Assembly: GCF_010669305.1 (NCBI RefSeq)
Contig: NZ_CP048649.1
Location: forward strand, 2,666,001 to 2,730,000
Direction of reading: 5' to 3'
Length of the DNA: 64,000 bases
Origin: Aminipila butyrica
GTDB taxonomy: Bacteria; Bacillota; Clostridia; Peptostreptococcales; Anaerovoracaceae
Positions 56,078 to 64,000 of this stretch are shown here, one piece after another. The translations under genes and the position numbers were made by a program. The notes under the pieces were generated by a model. The model ran no database searches and had not been told where the DNA came from. It worked only from the letters and a program-made list of their open reading frames with translations. Position 1 is the stretch's first letter, and every line of letters starts with the position of its first letter.

Positions 56078-56530
56078 TTATTTGTCCTGCTCTGCCTCTT
56101 CTTCTAAATCGGTGTCCTCTTGATTGCTTTCTACCTGGCTGTCATTCATGACTTCATCAGCAGCTGTGCCTTCTTCCTGATTTTCTAACTCTTCGTCAAC
56201 AGCTTCTTCATCATCCGCTTCACAGGCTGCTCCTGCTGCTATAACAGACAGTTTTTTATTGGCAGCTCCTAAGCCCACCAGCGCACAGGTTATACCACCA
56301 TACATGCCCAGTGCCTCAAAGATACTCGGCAGCAGCTGAGATGGAATCATACTGGACATAACCATCGCCGCTGGATAACCCTGCATCACATACTGATCTA
56401 CCGTGGTCTTAAACACGTAGACATTGGCTGCCAGCATACCTATTCCCAGCACGGCCACCAGTGCCGCTACTACGTACAATAGCTTAGAAATAAAACATTT
56501 TCCCTGTTCCCCTTTTTTCTTACCTGTCAT
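56078..56530 (-). CDS. Small membrane protein with acidic C-terminal tail
   Basis: A 150-residue protein with two membrane segments (LLYVVAALVAVLGIGMLAANVYVF and a second about residues 70-95) and a long tail of Glu and Asp residues (EEGTAADEVMND...). I know no family. The start at 56530 is not preceded by a strong ribosome-binding site (only GGAGATTT). It is flanked by a hairpin and an AT-rich gap. Confidence 0.65.
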   Translation of the reverse strand: MTGKKKGEQGKCFISKLLYVVAALVAVLGIGMLAANVYVFKTTVDQYVMQGYPAAMVMSSMIPSQLLPSIFEALGMYGGITCALVGLGAANKKLSVIAAGAACEADDEEAVDEELENQEEGTAADEVMNDSQVESNQEDTDLEEEAEQDK

Positions 56531-56689
56531 AAAAATAAATCTCCGTTTCTACCATTTCCATGGTTCTTATTAAAATTGCATGTTTTCACATAATATCATT
56601 TTACTGCTTTTTTGTGTTGAATGTATGAACAATTAATAAATTTTATGCAGTCAGTAATATTCCCTAAAGGATCAAGCCGCAACAACTTT

Positions 56690-57220
56690 TTATATTTTTT
56701 TATACCGGCCCTTAAATTTGTCCAGGATAAAGGTTCTGAAAGCCTCCTCCTTTCCCTTTGGCAAATCTTCCTTTCGTAAAACAGTGGCCGCATTAGAGCT
56801 GTAGTAGAATATGTAATAGCTCTTGGATTCAATCAGCTTGTAGAATTTTCCGTAATCGCGCTTGCTTTTTCCGGCTTCCATATCAGCTTCTGCCTTGAGG
56901 TGAGTATTATAAAAGCTTATGTGTGTCCAGCCGCCAAACAACCGACGGGAATCAGCCTTAACCTGCTGTCGATACCGAAGCTCAATGCGCAGGCAGATGG
57001 CAGCAAAGCCAAGGCTGAACAATAAAACGCTGAAAAGAGCAAACTTCCAGGCATTCATGGATATGCCTGCAGAAGCCATCATAAAAGAACCGCACACTGC
57101 CAGGCCCAGCATCAGTAAAAAAGTCTTGTAGTCTCTCCGAAAGGCGGCAATATAGAGGAATTTTTTGTAATCCTCTTTCTCCATGGTGGTGTCCACTTTA
57201 AAAAGAATGTTTTTATCCAT
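56690..57220 (-). CDS. YcxB-like membrane protein of unknown function
   Basis: A 176-residue protein with two central hydrophobic segments (TFLLMLGLAVCGSFMMASAG and FALFSVLLFSLGFAAICL) and flanking beta-rich cytoplasmic parts ending DLPKGKEEAFRTFILDKF, the pattern of YcxB-like proteins. Function unknown. I place the start at ATG 57220, which follows AAGGGAGAG; the frame extends 14 residues further. It is divergent from spoIIID. Confidence 0.65.
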   Translation of the reverse strand: MDKNILFKVDTTMEKEDYKKFLYIAAFRRDYKTFLLMLGLAVCGSFMMASAGISMNAWKFALFSVLLFSLGFAAICLRIELRYRQQVKADSRRLFGGWTHISFYNTHLKAEADMEAGKSKRDYGKFYKLIESKSYYIFYYSSNAATVLRKEDLPKGKEEAFRTFILDKFKGRYKKI

Positions 57221-57331
57221 CGTCTCTCCCTTGTATACAAATAATTTACGGCAACTCCGCATTCCATCATAGCTTTTATTTTACCATGCAAGCTTTTAGA
57301 AAACAATCCTCATACTTGTAAATTCTTCCGC

Positions 57332-57359
57332 ATATATTGTGATATCGAACTCATTAGAT
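57332..57359 (+). promoter_or_regulatory. Possible sigma-E promoter of spoIIID
   Basis: ATATT (57334-57338) and CATTAGAT (57352-57359) are 13 bases apart, a partial match to the sigma-E -35 and -10. In Bacillus, spoIIID is known to be sigma-E-dependent, which raises the chance that this is the promoter. Confidence 0.4.
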
Positions 57360-57397
57360 CGAATCCAATAAATGATAGGGGCGGTGAAGTATTTAAT

Positions 57398-57655
57398 ATG
57401 AAGGATTACATAGAAGAAAGAGTCCTGGAACTGGCCAGGTATATTCTCGATACAAATGCTACAGTCCGGGCGACTGCCAAGAAGTTCAGGGTCAGTAAGA
57501 GTACAGTGCACAAGGATATTACCGAAAGGCTCCATGAGATCAATCCTGGTCTCGCCGCAGAGGTAAAAGCTGTCCTCGACACCAATAAGGCCGAACGGCA
57601 TATCCGTGGAGGTCTAGCCACTAGAGAAAAATATCATTCCAAATCCTCCAAATAG
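57398..57655 (+). CDS. spoIIID: Sporulation transcription factor SpoIIID
   Basis: SpoIIID is a small DNA-binding protein that adjusts the mother-cell programme between sigma-E and sigma-K. The 85 residues have the typical helix-turn-helix start (DYIEERVLELARYILDTNATVRATAKKFRVSKSTVHKDI) and the basic C-terminus IRGGLATREKYH. The length matches the family. The ribosome-binding site is GGCGGTGAAG, and a possible sigma-E promoter lies upstream. Its presence confirms a sporulation programme. Confidence 0.96.
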   Translation: MKDYIEERVLELARYILDTNATVRATAKKFRVSKSTVHKDITERLHEINPGLAAEVKAVLDTNKAERHIRGGLATREKYHSKSSK

Positions 57656-57725
57656 AATGGAAACCTTTTGTATGGCGCCTGCCGGGCATTCGCACTGCAA
57701 GTGTGGTTCGGTGTGCAAACAGGAG

Positions 57726-57762
57726 AGGCTGTTTAACAAATTTATGGTTAAACAGCCTTTTC
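57726..57762 (+). terminator. Terminator after spoIIID
   Basis: AGGCTGTTTAAC (57726-57737) pairs with GTTAAACAGCCT (57747-57758) and is followed by TTTT. Confidence 0.8.
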
Positions 57763-57806
57763 GTTGCCTTTATTTTATTACCTGTCTATAGGTACGTTTA
57801 CTTTAG

Positions 57807-58742
57807 TCATTCGCCGTATATGCGAATCCGGTGCTTGCCATCGGCCTTCGACCGATACTGTGCTTCGTCTGCCCGGCGATACAATTCCTCAAAATTTTGG
57901 CCATGCTCTGGAAAAAAAGAAATGCCCATGGAACTGAGCACCTGGACTGCGTCTTCCTCTTCCAGCCACTGAATCTCCAATTGCCTGAAAATAAGGGATA
58001 ATTTTTGATGAAAGGCCTCCGGAGATCCTACATGAGGAATAAATATAGCAAATTCATCGCCTCCCATGCGTCCCACCACATCCTCCCGATCCAGCACCTG
58101 CTCCAAGGTACCCACCACGCCTGTCAACACCTGATCGCCCATGTGATGACCATACTGGTCATTAAACCGCTTAAAATCATCCAAGTCGATCATAATGAAG
58201 GCGGCTTTTTCCAGCCTTTCTCGCAACAGTTTTTGGACAAGTTTTTCAAAACCTCTGCGGTTATAGGCTTTCGTCAGGGGATCCCGCAGTGCTTGTTTTT
58301 TCAAGAACATAAGCTTGATGATGTTGCCAATCCGCTTTCGCAGAATGGTTTCTTCGCAAGGCAAAAACAGGATATCTGCCACCTCCAGCTCTGCCATCTT
58401 GGCCGCCAGCCGCTTTTGACCAGGCCGGCAAGTCAGCACAAAAGCCATCATTTCATCTGTCTGAAAATGCCGAAGCTTTTGCTCCAGAAAAGCGCAGTCC
58501 TTTTCTGAGGAAGGAACCGCCTCCACAATCAGCTTCACCTGTCTTCTATATTTTTCCAGTGTCTGCTCTTCCTTTAAAATTTCCGCCGATTCTACTAGAT
58601 AGTCATCTCCGAAGGTCTCTGTCATAACCTTCAAAAATGCCCGATCTTCACAGACGAGCACAAACTTTTCTTCGTTCTCTACCATCAAAAATTTCCCCAA
58701 CTGAACTCGACTTTTATTTAAATACCATTGCATTTTTGACAT
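57807..58742 (-). CDS. Diguanylate cyclase (GGDEF domain)
   Basis: A 311-residue soluble protein. The first ~140 residues look like a receiver-like or degenerate response-regulator fold without a clear phospho-acceptor set. The second half is a GGDEF domain: RDPLTKAYNRRGFE, IDLDDFKRFNDQYGH and RMGGDEFAIF, so it should make cyclic di-GMP. The inhibitory site before the motif reads DRED where RxxD is expected, so product inhibition is probably weak. The ribosome-binding site is poor and the promoter lies close upstream. Confidence 0.92.
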   Translation of the reverse strand: MSKMQWYLNKSRVQLGKFLMVENEEKFVLVCEDRAFLKVMTETFGDDYLVESAEILKEEQTLEKYRRQVKLIVEAVPSSEKDCAFLEQKLRHFQTDEMMAFVLTCRPGQKRLAAKMAELEVADILFLPCEETILRKRIGNIIKLMFLKKQALRDPLTKAYNRRGFEKLVQKLLRERLEKAAFIMIDLDDFKRFNDQYGHHMGDQVLTGVVGTLEQVLDREDVVGRMGGDEFAIFIPHVGSPEAFHQKLSLIFRQLEIQWLEEEDAVQVLSSMGISFFPEHGQNFEELYRRADEAQYRSKADGKHRIRIYGE

Positions 58743-58766
58743 ATACGATGTGTCATTTCATTTATC

Positions 58767-58795
58767 ATTATATCATATAATTTTTGTATTCACAA
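58767..58795 (-). promoter_or_regulatory. Sigma-A promoter of the diguanylate cyclase gene
   Basis: On the minus strand TTGTGA (58795-58790) and TATAAT (58772-58767) are 17 bases apart. The leader would be only about 20 bases. Confidence 0.65.
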
Positions 58796-58841
58796 TGTAT
58801 TTTGGAAATTGTACTGGATACACTAAAATGAGGAGGAAACC

Positions 58842-59087
58842 ATGTATCGCACAAGAAATCACAATGGCACCAACAATATTTGCGGCCAAAAAATCCGTGC
58901 GTTCCGGAAAGAACAGCCCATACGGTATTCTCAGCGGATGCTGGCCGATGAGATGCAGCTTCACGGCATCGATATGGATAAGAACGCCATACAGCGCATC
59001 GAAAGCGGCGAACGTTTCGTCACTGATATTGAATTAAAAGCGTTTGCAAAAGTTTTGGGCATGTCCTGCGATGAACTGCTAAAATAA
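58842..59087 (+). CDS. XRE family helix-turn-helix protein
   Basis: An 81-residue DNA-binding protein. The Xre/Cro-type domain spans most of it (IRAFRKEQPIRYSQRMLADEMQ...KNAIQRIESGERFVTDIELKAFAKVLGMSCDELL). The ribosome-binding site GAGGAGGAAACC is strong. It diverges from the diguanylate cyclase gene, but a link is not shown. A terminator follows directly. Confidence 0.9.
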   Translation: MYRTRNHNGTNNICGQKIRAFRKEQPIRYSQRMLADEMQLHGIDMDKNAIQRIESGERFVTDIELKAFAKVLGMSCDELLK

Positions 59088-59155
59088 GCCTTACTAAAAC
59101 CGGGTGCTGCGCCGCTCACGGCGGATGCGTTGAAACCCAGTCCACAGTAAGGCTT
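59086..59155 (+). terminator. Terminator after the XRE gene with GC-rich inner structure
   Basis: AAGCCTTACT (59086-59095) pairs with AGTAAGGCTT (59146-59155), followed by TATTATTA. The loop holds a GC-rich inner stem GCGCCG/CGGCG, which is more than a simple terminator needs. Confidence 0.6.
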
Positions 59156-59551
59156 TATTATTACAGGGCCCCGGTCTGCCCTTCCGACTACCAATCGATT
59201 GGCTTCCCTCTTTAAGTGAATTAGTAAGGTACCTTCAGGTATCCGCTTTGGAAGCCAACCGTTGCCGGGGATGGCAATGTCGTTTCTAGGAATCCTCCTT
59301 TTTCTTTAATCAGCTTAACAAAACAAGCTGCCTTCATTCTACGAAAAAGCCTCGCCCCTATCAAGAAATATTTACTATATTTGTCTGTCCACTTTCCCCG
59401 CTTTCATATATAATAGAATCAGTACAAATCAGTGATTTGTCTCTTTCTTGCATATGGTCTGCCCGTCAGCTTCTTTGCAGCTTGAGTAGACTAAAAGAAA
59501 ACCATTACTTATTACCCTGATTAAATTTATAGCAACAGGAGGAACCATTCT
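59156..59551 (+). other. Gap with foldable segment (59199-59277)
   Basis: A long gap without a credible gene. TTGGCTTCC (59199-59207) and GGAAGCCAA (59250-59258) enclose a smaller GGTACC/GGTATCC stem, and TTGCC/GGCAA at 59262-59277 gives a second hairpin. The rest, to the start of the threonine aldolase gene, is AT-rich and probably holds its promoter (a TATAAT near 59408), though no good -35 pairs with it. Confidence 0.45.
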
Positions 59552-60565
59552 ATGATATTTTTACGATGTGATTATAGCGAAGGTGCTCACCCCCAGATTC
59601 TGGATGCCCTGACAGCTACTAATATGGAGCAGTCCGTAGGCTACGGAGAGGATCCCCATTGCCTCCATGCAGCAGCCTTGATCAAAGAGCGGATTGCCAG
59701 AGCCGATGCCGATATCCACTTTTTCGTAGGCGGCACCCAGACCAATTACACCTCTATTACCGCCTTTCTGCGGCCTCATGAAGCTGTTATCGCCGCGGCC
59801 AGAGCTCATATCTGCGTTCATGAAACAGGAGCGGTAGAAGCTCGGGGACATAAGATTATCACGACCCCAACCACCGACGCCAAGCTGAATCCAGATGATA
59901 TTGATGAAGTAATCCGCATACATGAGGACGAGCATTTTGTCAAGCCAAAGATGGTCTTTATCTCCGACACCACCGAGTTGGGTACCATCTACAACAAGGC
60001 AGAATTGCAGGAGATCCGCAAGCGCTGCGACAAATACGGCTTATACCTGTATTTGGACGGAGCCCGGTTGGCCTCTGCCCTCACCTCTCCTGAAAATGAT
60101 TTGACCCTTCAGGACATCGCTCAGCTGACAGATGCGTTCTACATCGGGGGCACGAAAAACGGTGCACTCTTCGGAGAAGCCTTAATTCTTTTAAATCCAG
60201 AATTGAAAAAAGAATTTCGGTGGATTATGAAACAAACCGGTTCCATGCTGGCCAAAGGGCGGCTTTTGGGTGTTCAGTTCGAAACGTTGTTTCAAGACAA
60301 CCTGTACTTTGAGCTGGGGCAGCATGCCAATCGTATGGCAACAATGCTCCGGGAAGGAATTGCTGCCAAGGGTTACCGCTTTATTACCAATTCCCCAAGC
60401 AATCAAATTTTTCCAATCTTCCCAAATGAGTTGGTGGCAGAGTTGGAAAAGAGCATTTCTTTTGAAAAAGAAGGCCCTGTGGGAACACAGGAATACTGTA
60501 TCCGCTTCGTAACCTCTTGGGCCACACCGGAAGAGGACATTCAGAAAGTCATCGATCTGTTATAA
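59552..60565 (+). CDS. ltaE: Threonine aldolase family protein (beta-eliminating lyase fold)
   Basis: A PLP-dependent enzyme of 337 residues that probably splits L-threonine or L-allo-threonine into glycine and acetaldehyde. It has FFVGGTQTNYT, HICVHETGA, the LDGARLASAL motif and the PLP lysine in YIGGTKNGALFGEA. The family also includes other low-specificity aldolases. The ATG at 59552 follows CAGGAGG. It is monocistronic. Confidence 0.9.
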   Translation: MIFLRCDYSEGAHPQILDALTATNMEQSVGYGEDPHCLHAAALIKERIARADADIHFFVGGTQTNYTSITAFLRPHEAVIAAARAHICVHETGAVEARGHKIITTPTTDAKLNPDDIDEVIRIHEDEHFVKPKMVFISDTTELGTIYNKAELQEIRKRCDKYGLYLYLDGARLASALTSPENDLTLQDIAQLTDAFYIGGTKNGALFGEALILLNPELKKEFRWIMKQTGSMLAKGRLLGVQFETLFQDNLYFELGQHANRMATMLREGIAAKGYRFITNSPSNQIFPIFPNELVAELEKSISFEKEGPVGTQEYCIRFVTSWATPEEDIQKVIDLL

Positions 60566-60632
60566 GCTGATCGAACAAATATCTGTTTTAAAGACATTCT
60601 CTGAAAACAGAACAAGATCTCAACACAAAAAT

Positions 60633-60675
60633 GACAGGCATACCGCTCAATCAAGGGCTGTGCCTGTCCTTTTTT
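60633..60675 (+). terminator. Terminator after the threonine aldolase gene
   Basis: GACAGGCA (60633-60640) pairs with TGCCTGTC (60661-60668) and is followed by CTTTTTT. Confidence 0.85.
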
Positions 60676-60750
60676 GCTTCTAAGTTCCTATTTTAACCTG
60701 CTAATTTTTTATGTATCTACGCGTCTTAAGCGTTTGTTTCATTCCCCACG

Positions 60751-61356
60751 CTATGACTCGTTGTAATACATCTGGGTCCAGATGACCTTGCCCTCTCCCC
60801 TGACATTTACACGTTGTACCGCACCGTAATCTCCCTGCAAAATCAGCAGTTCTCCCGGCGCTAGCTGACAAAATATCTTACCGAGCCGAATGTCACAAAA
60901 ACCCTCAGCACAGTAAAAACCCTGACTCATCTTCTTATATCCCTGGCAGTCTTCTAAAACGATTTCTTTTCCATCCCTTGTCACAGGCAGTACCTCAGCG
61001 AACCCCTGGCTGCCCTTTCGCACCATCAGGTTGAAATCGGTAATTTTACCAAAACTTCTGGTCTGATACCCTCCGCTGAATCGGTCCTGCTCATAGGCTG
61101 CTAGTCTGCTGACCCGGATATCTTTGTGCGAAAGCACGACTTCCCCTTCCAGCACAATGAGCACCCGGTCGTAGTCCGGCAGGGGTGTAAAATCCGACTC
61201 CTCCATCTCTACCGTAGCGGAGCTGAGCCGCCACATAAAATCCCGCTGGTCATATTTGGCCGTCTCTGGATAGATTGCCAACTGGGTAGTAACCCCACCG
61301 GACCACTTGCTGATTTGATACGATTCCTTTGTAAATACCTTACATCTCATATACAT
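60751..61356 (-). CDS. HutD/Ves family cupin protein
   Basis: A 201-residue double-cupin protein of the HutD/Ves family: WSGGVTTQLAIYP, FMWRLSSATVE and a beta-rich body. HutD is linked to histidine catabolism in Pseudomonas, but no hut genes are near here, so the role is unknown. Starts at ATG 61356 or 61350 after AAGGTGAAAG. Confidence 0.88.
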   Translation of the reverse strand: MYMRCKVFTKESYQISKWSGGVTTQLAIYPETAKYDQRDFMWRLSSATVEMEESDFTPLPDYDRVLIVLEGEVVLSHKDIRVSRLAAYEQDRFSGGYQTRSFGKITDFNLMVRKGSQGFAEVLPVTRDGKEIVLEDCQGYKKMSQGFYCAEGFCDIRLGKIFCQLAPGELLILQGDYGAVQRVNVRGEGKVIWTQMYYNES

Positions 61357-61603
61357 CTTTCACCTTGCTAAAATTTATCTGCTATATGTTATCTGCTCTT
61401 TCTATCCTACAAATAGAAAGCCTGTTGATGTGACTTTCACTGAATAAATATACCATATCCTGCTAAATATGTCCACCGAGGCCGCCGCTGATTTTGAATA
61501 AAAAAGAATCAAATTTCTAGAAAATGGTTCTTTAAATTTAGGCAACAGAACCGACTCTTTTTTTAAAAAATACTATTTTTATCACAGCACAATCTATCTT
61601 TAT

Positions 61604-61632
61604 TTGCAAAATTCGCCAGGTTGTGTTATCAT
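61604..61632 (+). promoter_or_regulatory. Sigma-A promoter of the HD-GYP gene
   Basis: TTGCAA (61604-61609) and TATCAT (61627-61632) are 17 bases apart, about 85 bases before the start. The upstream gap (61357-61603) is AT-rich and otherwise empty. Confidence 0.6.
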
Positions 61633-61716
61633 ATAATTTGTCTTGTTCACTTTAGAATTTCTCCGGATATTCCTGAAAAAGGCAAAGGATAAGATTTTTA
61701 TCAAGGAAGGTTTCCC

Positions 61717-62814
61717 ATGATTTTTGTACAGACAAATCAGCTTAAACCAGGTATGATAGTCGGCCAGACTGTAATGAATGAGGTATCGGTAGTTCCCCTA
61801 CTTCAGACAGATCAGAAACTGACGATCCGATATATCCGAAGGTTGCGGGCTCTAAATATTCCAGGCATATATATTAAAACGAAATACAGTGAGGACATTA
61901 TCGCCCGAGGCTTCGTAGATCCTGTTTTAAAACAGCGAATCACTACGGATTTAAAAAGCGTATGCAGAAATTTTGTATCGAAGTCCGCTATTACGTCACA
62001 AATGGCCAACACCTTAATAAATGTTTCCAGTTCCCTGATGGATCATATCCTCTCTAAAGATGAATACATTTTAAACATGGTCGAAATTAAAACTTTCGAT
62101 AACTATACATATTCTCACTGCATCAATGTGGCGAGTTTAGCCACCTTGATTGGTATTCAGTTGGGTTACAGTCGCGTTTCTCTTCAAGAACTGACCTCTG
62201 CTGGTTTGATGCACGACTTTGGCAAATTGGAGATTCCCATTGGTATCATCAATAAGCCCTCCTCTCTAACCACAGATGAGTTTATTGTGATGAAGAATCA
62301 CCCGACCCTAGCGGTCAACAAGCTGAAGAGCTCCATGAAGATTTCCCTGACTGTTTTAGACGGTATCGCCAGCCACCACGAAAAGTATGATGGCACAGGC
62401 TATCCGAACGGATTGAAAGGTGCTAACATTCCTCTGTGCGGCCGTATACTAGCCGTCGCAGACGTCTATGACGCGTTGACTACAGCTCGCTCCTATCGGC
62501 CTGCTTGGCAAACGAAAGATACCTTAGATTTCATGGCTAGCAATTCTGGCACCCATTTTGACCCGGACATTTTAAATGCCTTCTTTAAGACCATATCCGT
62601 CTACCCGGTAGGCACTATGGTTCGGCTGACAGACGACTCTATTGCCTTGGTTATCAAGAATACCCCTGGCTGCATGCTGGATCCTATTATCCGCATCCTA
62701 TCCTCAAAGAAGCTGACTGCCGGCATGGAGATTAACCTAGCTCAGACAGAAGCGCTGCACATTGTCAAATCCATCGATGCTGACAGCGAAATTCCTATGG
62801 AAATTTTCGATTGA
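61717..62814 (+). CDS. HD-GYP domain cyclic di-GMP phosphodiesterase
   Basis: A 365-residue protein with a DUF3391-like N-terminal part, then an HD-GYP domain: GLMHDFGKLEIP (HD pair), KNHPTLA, and the GYP loop SHHEKYDGTGYPNGL, followed by RILAVADVYDALTTARSYRPA. HD-GYP proteins degrade cyclic di-GMP. The start at 61717 follows AAGGAAGG. It sits in the same 5 kb as the GGDEF gene but not in the same operon. Confidence 0.93.
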   Translation: MIFVQTNQLKPGMIVGQTVMNEVSVVPLLQTDQKLTIRYIRRLRALNIPGIYIKTKYSEDIIARGFVDPVLKQRITTDLKSVCRNFVSKSAITSQMANTLINVSSSLMDHILSKDEYILNMVEIKTFDNYTYSHCINVASLATLIGIQLGYSRVSLQELTSAGLMHDFGKLEIPIGIINKPSSLTTDEFIVMKNHPTLAVNKLKSSMKISLTVLDGIASHHEKYDGTGYPNGLKGANIPLCGRILAVADVYDALTTARSYRPAWQTKDTLDFMASNSGTHFDPDILNAFFKTISVYPVGTMVRLTDDSIALVIKNTPGCMLDPIIRILSSKKLTAGMEINLAQTEALHIVKSIDADSEIPMEIFD

Positions 62815-62817
62815 ATA

Positions 62818-62857
62818 AAAAAACTGACCTTGCTTTTATCAGTAAGGTCAGTTTTTT
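62818..62857. terminator. Bidirectional terminator between the HD-GYP gene and cysE
   Basis: AAAAAACTGACCTT pairs with AAGGTCAGTTTTTT around a short loop; the genes converge here. Confidence 0.85.
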
Positions 62858-62874
62858 ACTATATCCGTTTCTTT

Positions 62875-63777
62875 TTATGCCTCTCTATCGTCTCCCCGCA
62901 GGTTCAACTCTGGATTCTTCATGCTGACCTTTGTATGAGGAGGAATCGATTCCGTAATAAACGCGCTGCCGCCGATGACGCAGTCATGACCGATGACAGT
63001 CTCGCCCCCTAAAATGGAAGCTCCCGAATAGATGGTTACATTATCTTCAATGGTCGGGTGGCGCTTAACGCCTGCCAGTGCCTGACCGCCCCTGGTGGAC
63101 AGCGCTCCGATGGTCACTCCTTGGAACAGCTTAACATTATCGCCGATGATGGTAGTCTCTCCAATAACCACCCCCGTACCATGGTCGATAAAGAAGTATT
63201 TGCCGATACTGGCTCCTGCGTTAATGTCGATGCCAGTCCGGCTATGAGCATACTCTGTCATAATTCTAGGAATAAACGGCACCTTGCGGATATACAGCTC
63301 GTGGGCCATGCGATAAACAAAGACAGCGTATAAACCAGGATAAGAGAAAATAATCTGCTCCTTGCTTCCTGCCGCTGGATCTCCGTCATAGGCTGCCTGG
63401 ATATCTGTCAGCAGCAGCTTCTGGATTTTAGGCAGCTGCTGTAAGAATTCCACCGTGATATCCTTCGCTTCTTCTACGATTTCCGGCGTTTTGCTGTTAT
63501 TGGTGTAAACCAAGGCCAGCTGAATTTGTTTGGACAGCATTTCAAACAAATTGGACAGCCGCTGACCGATGAAATATGGCGCCAAGGTACAGTCCATCCG
63601 TTCCGAGGCAAAATATCCCGGGAACATAATGACCCGCAGTTCCTTCAGCAGCTGAATAATCACATTCCGATCCGGCAATCTCATAGAGTCTTTAGCGAGA
63701 AATAGCTCTTCTGTCAAATAATTCTTGGTAATATCTTCTACTATATCTTGAATGTTCTCTTTAAATTTATCTTTCAA
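62875..63777 (-). CDS. cysE: Serine O-acetyltransferase
   Basis: CysE makes O-acetylserine from serine and acetyl-CoA, the first step of cysteine synthesis. The 300 residues have the N-terminal helical domain and the left-handed beta-helix built from hexapeptide repeats: IDINAGASIGKYFFIDHGTGVVIGETTIIGDNVKLFQGVTIGA and RHPTIEDNVTIYSGASILGG. It is longer than E. coli CysE at the N-terminus, like the EpsC-type of Firmicutes. It lies far from cysK. Confidence 0.95.
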   Translation of the reverse strand: MKDKFKENIQDIVEDITKNYLTEELFLAKDSMRLPDRNVIIQLLKELRVIMFPGYFASERMDCTLAPYFIGQRLSNLFEMLSKQIQLALVYTNNSKTPEIVEEAKDITVEFLQQLPKIQKLLLTDIQAAYDGDPAAGSKEQIIFSYPGLYAVFVYRMAHELYIRKVPFIPRIMTEYAHSRTGIDINAGASIGKYFFIDHGTGVVIGETTIIGDNVKLFQGVTIGALSTRGGQALAGVKRHPTIEDNVTIYSGASILGGETVIGHDCVIGGSAFITESIPPHTKVSMKNPELNLRGDDREA

Positions 63778-63917
63778 TTTTTACAGCATCCTTTCTTTTT
63801 TGAGCAGTAGCGCCCTTGCAAAATCAGCGATACCCTTTCAAATCTAATATAGTATACTACAAGACCTTCAAATCAGTCCAGCCTTTTGAGGAAAAACCTC
63901 CGGAAATCTACTGAACG

Positions 63918-63965
63918 AAAAAGCCATGATGAAGCATATATGGGCTGCCTCATCATGGCTTTTTC
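63918..63965. terminator. Terminator hairpin near the window end
   Basis: AAAAAGCCATGATGA pairs with TCATCATGGCTTTTT around a 17-base loop. It probably ends a gene that lies beyond the window edge. Confidence 0.75.
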
Positions 63966-64000
63966 TCGTTTATTATAAGATTAATTCCGAAGGACCGGCC

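Noticed and set aside
58961..59194. 77-residue open frame on the minus strand
   Set aside because: It is antisense to the XRE gene and its terminator, with no ribosome-binding site.

Overview
The window reads as a chromosome segment of an anaerobic, endospore-forming member of the Clostridia. Sporulation genes (spmA, spmB, spoIIID, ricT and a SpoVD-type penicillin-binding protein), a clostridial-type AbrB, a pyruvate formate-lyase activase and a meso-diaminopimelate-type MurE signature all point there. The 16S rRNA would settle the lineage. By eye I lean towards the Anaerovorax/Aminipila group, but only weakly. I see no phage, insertion sequence, CRISPR array or other obvious island; this is mainly core chromosome with a few unexplained loci.

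Layout. Positions 1-7870 (minus strand) are the division and cell-wall (dcw) cluster mraZ-rsmH-ftsL-spoVD/ftsI-murE-murF-mraY-murD, headed by a three-copy MraZ box. MurE lacks its whole N-terminal domain. Positions 8295-9860 hold a cysteine-rich protein of unknown function followed by a GC-rich, strongly foldable stretch that may be a structured RNA. Positions 9889-16785 carry DUF523, an SsuABC/ThiXYZ-type ABC importer with two permeases, cysK, tcdA and deoC. Positions 17031-21323 carry small unknown genes, ychF-lgt, a lipoprotein and abrB. Positions 21552-22734 are spmAB. Positions 22791-26073 (minus) are a tmk-holB-ricT-trmN6 operon led by a 35-residue membrane peptide. Positions 26209-31565 are a complete rRNA operon (16S-tRNA-Ile-23S-5S, minus).

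Positions 31720-41009 carry pflA, a U32 peptidase, an AI-2E family transporter, a duplicated cysteine-rich helical protein, a duplicated-domain unknown protein, and a GntR-controlled arginine-type amidinohydrolase plus APC permease module. Positions 41144-45411 are carAB. Positions 45720-50659 carry a secreted copper-amine-oxidase-like protein, a calcium-type P-ATPase and an RlmL-type methyltransferase. Positions 50823-55792 form a cell-shape neighbourhood: MreB/Mbl, a bactofilin, a polysaccharide deacetylase homologue that has lost its metal-binding histidines, and a membrane-anchored protein with a J-domain-like start. Positions 56078-63777 carry two membrane proteins, spoIIID, a diguanylate cyclase, an XRE regulator, a threonine aldolase, a HutD/Ves protein, an HD-GYP phosphodiesterase and cysE.

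How it fits together. The dcw cluster builds lipid II and the septum. The MreB/bactofilin neighbourhood probably shapes the cell or spore wall. cysE and cysK are the two steps of cysteine synthesis but sit 49 kb apart. The GGDEF and HD-GYP genes make and break cyclic di-GMP within 5 kb of each other. All calls rest on reading the sequence; no database search or folding program was run.
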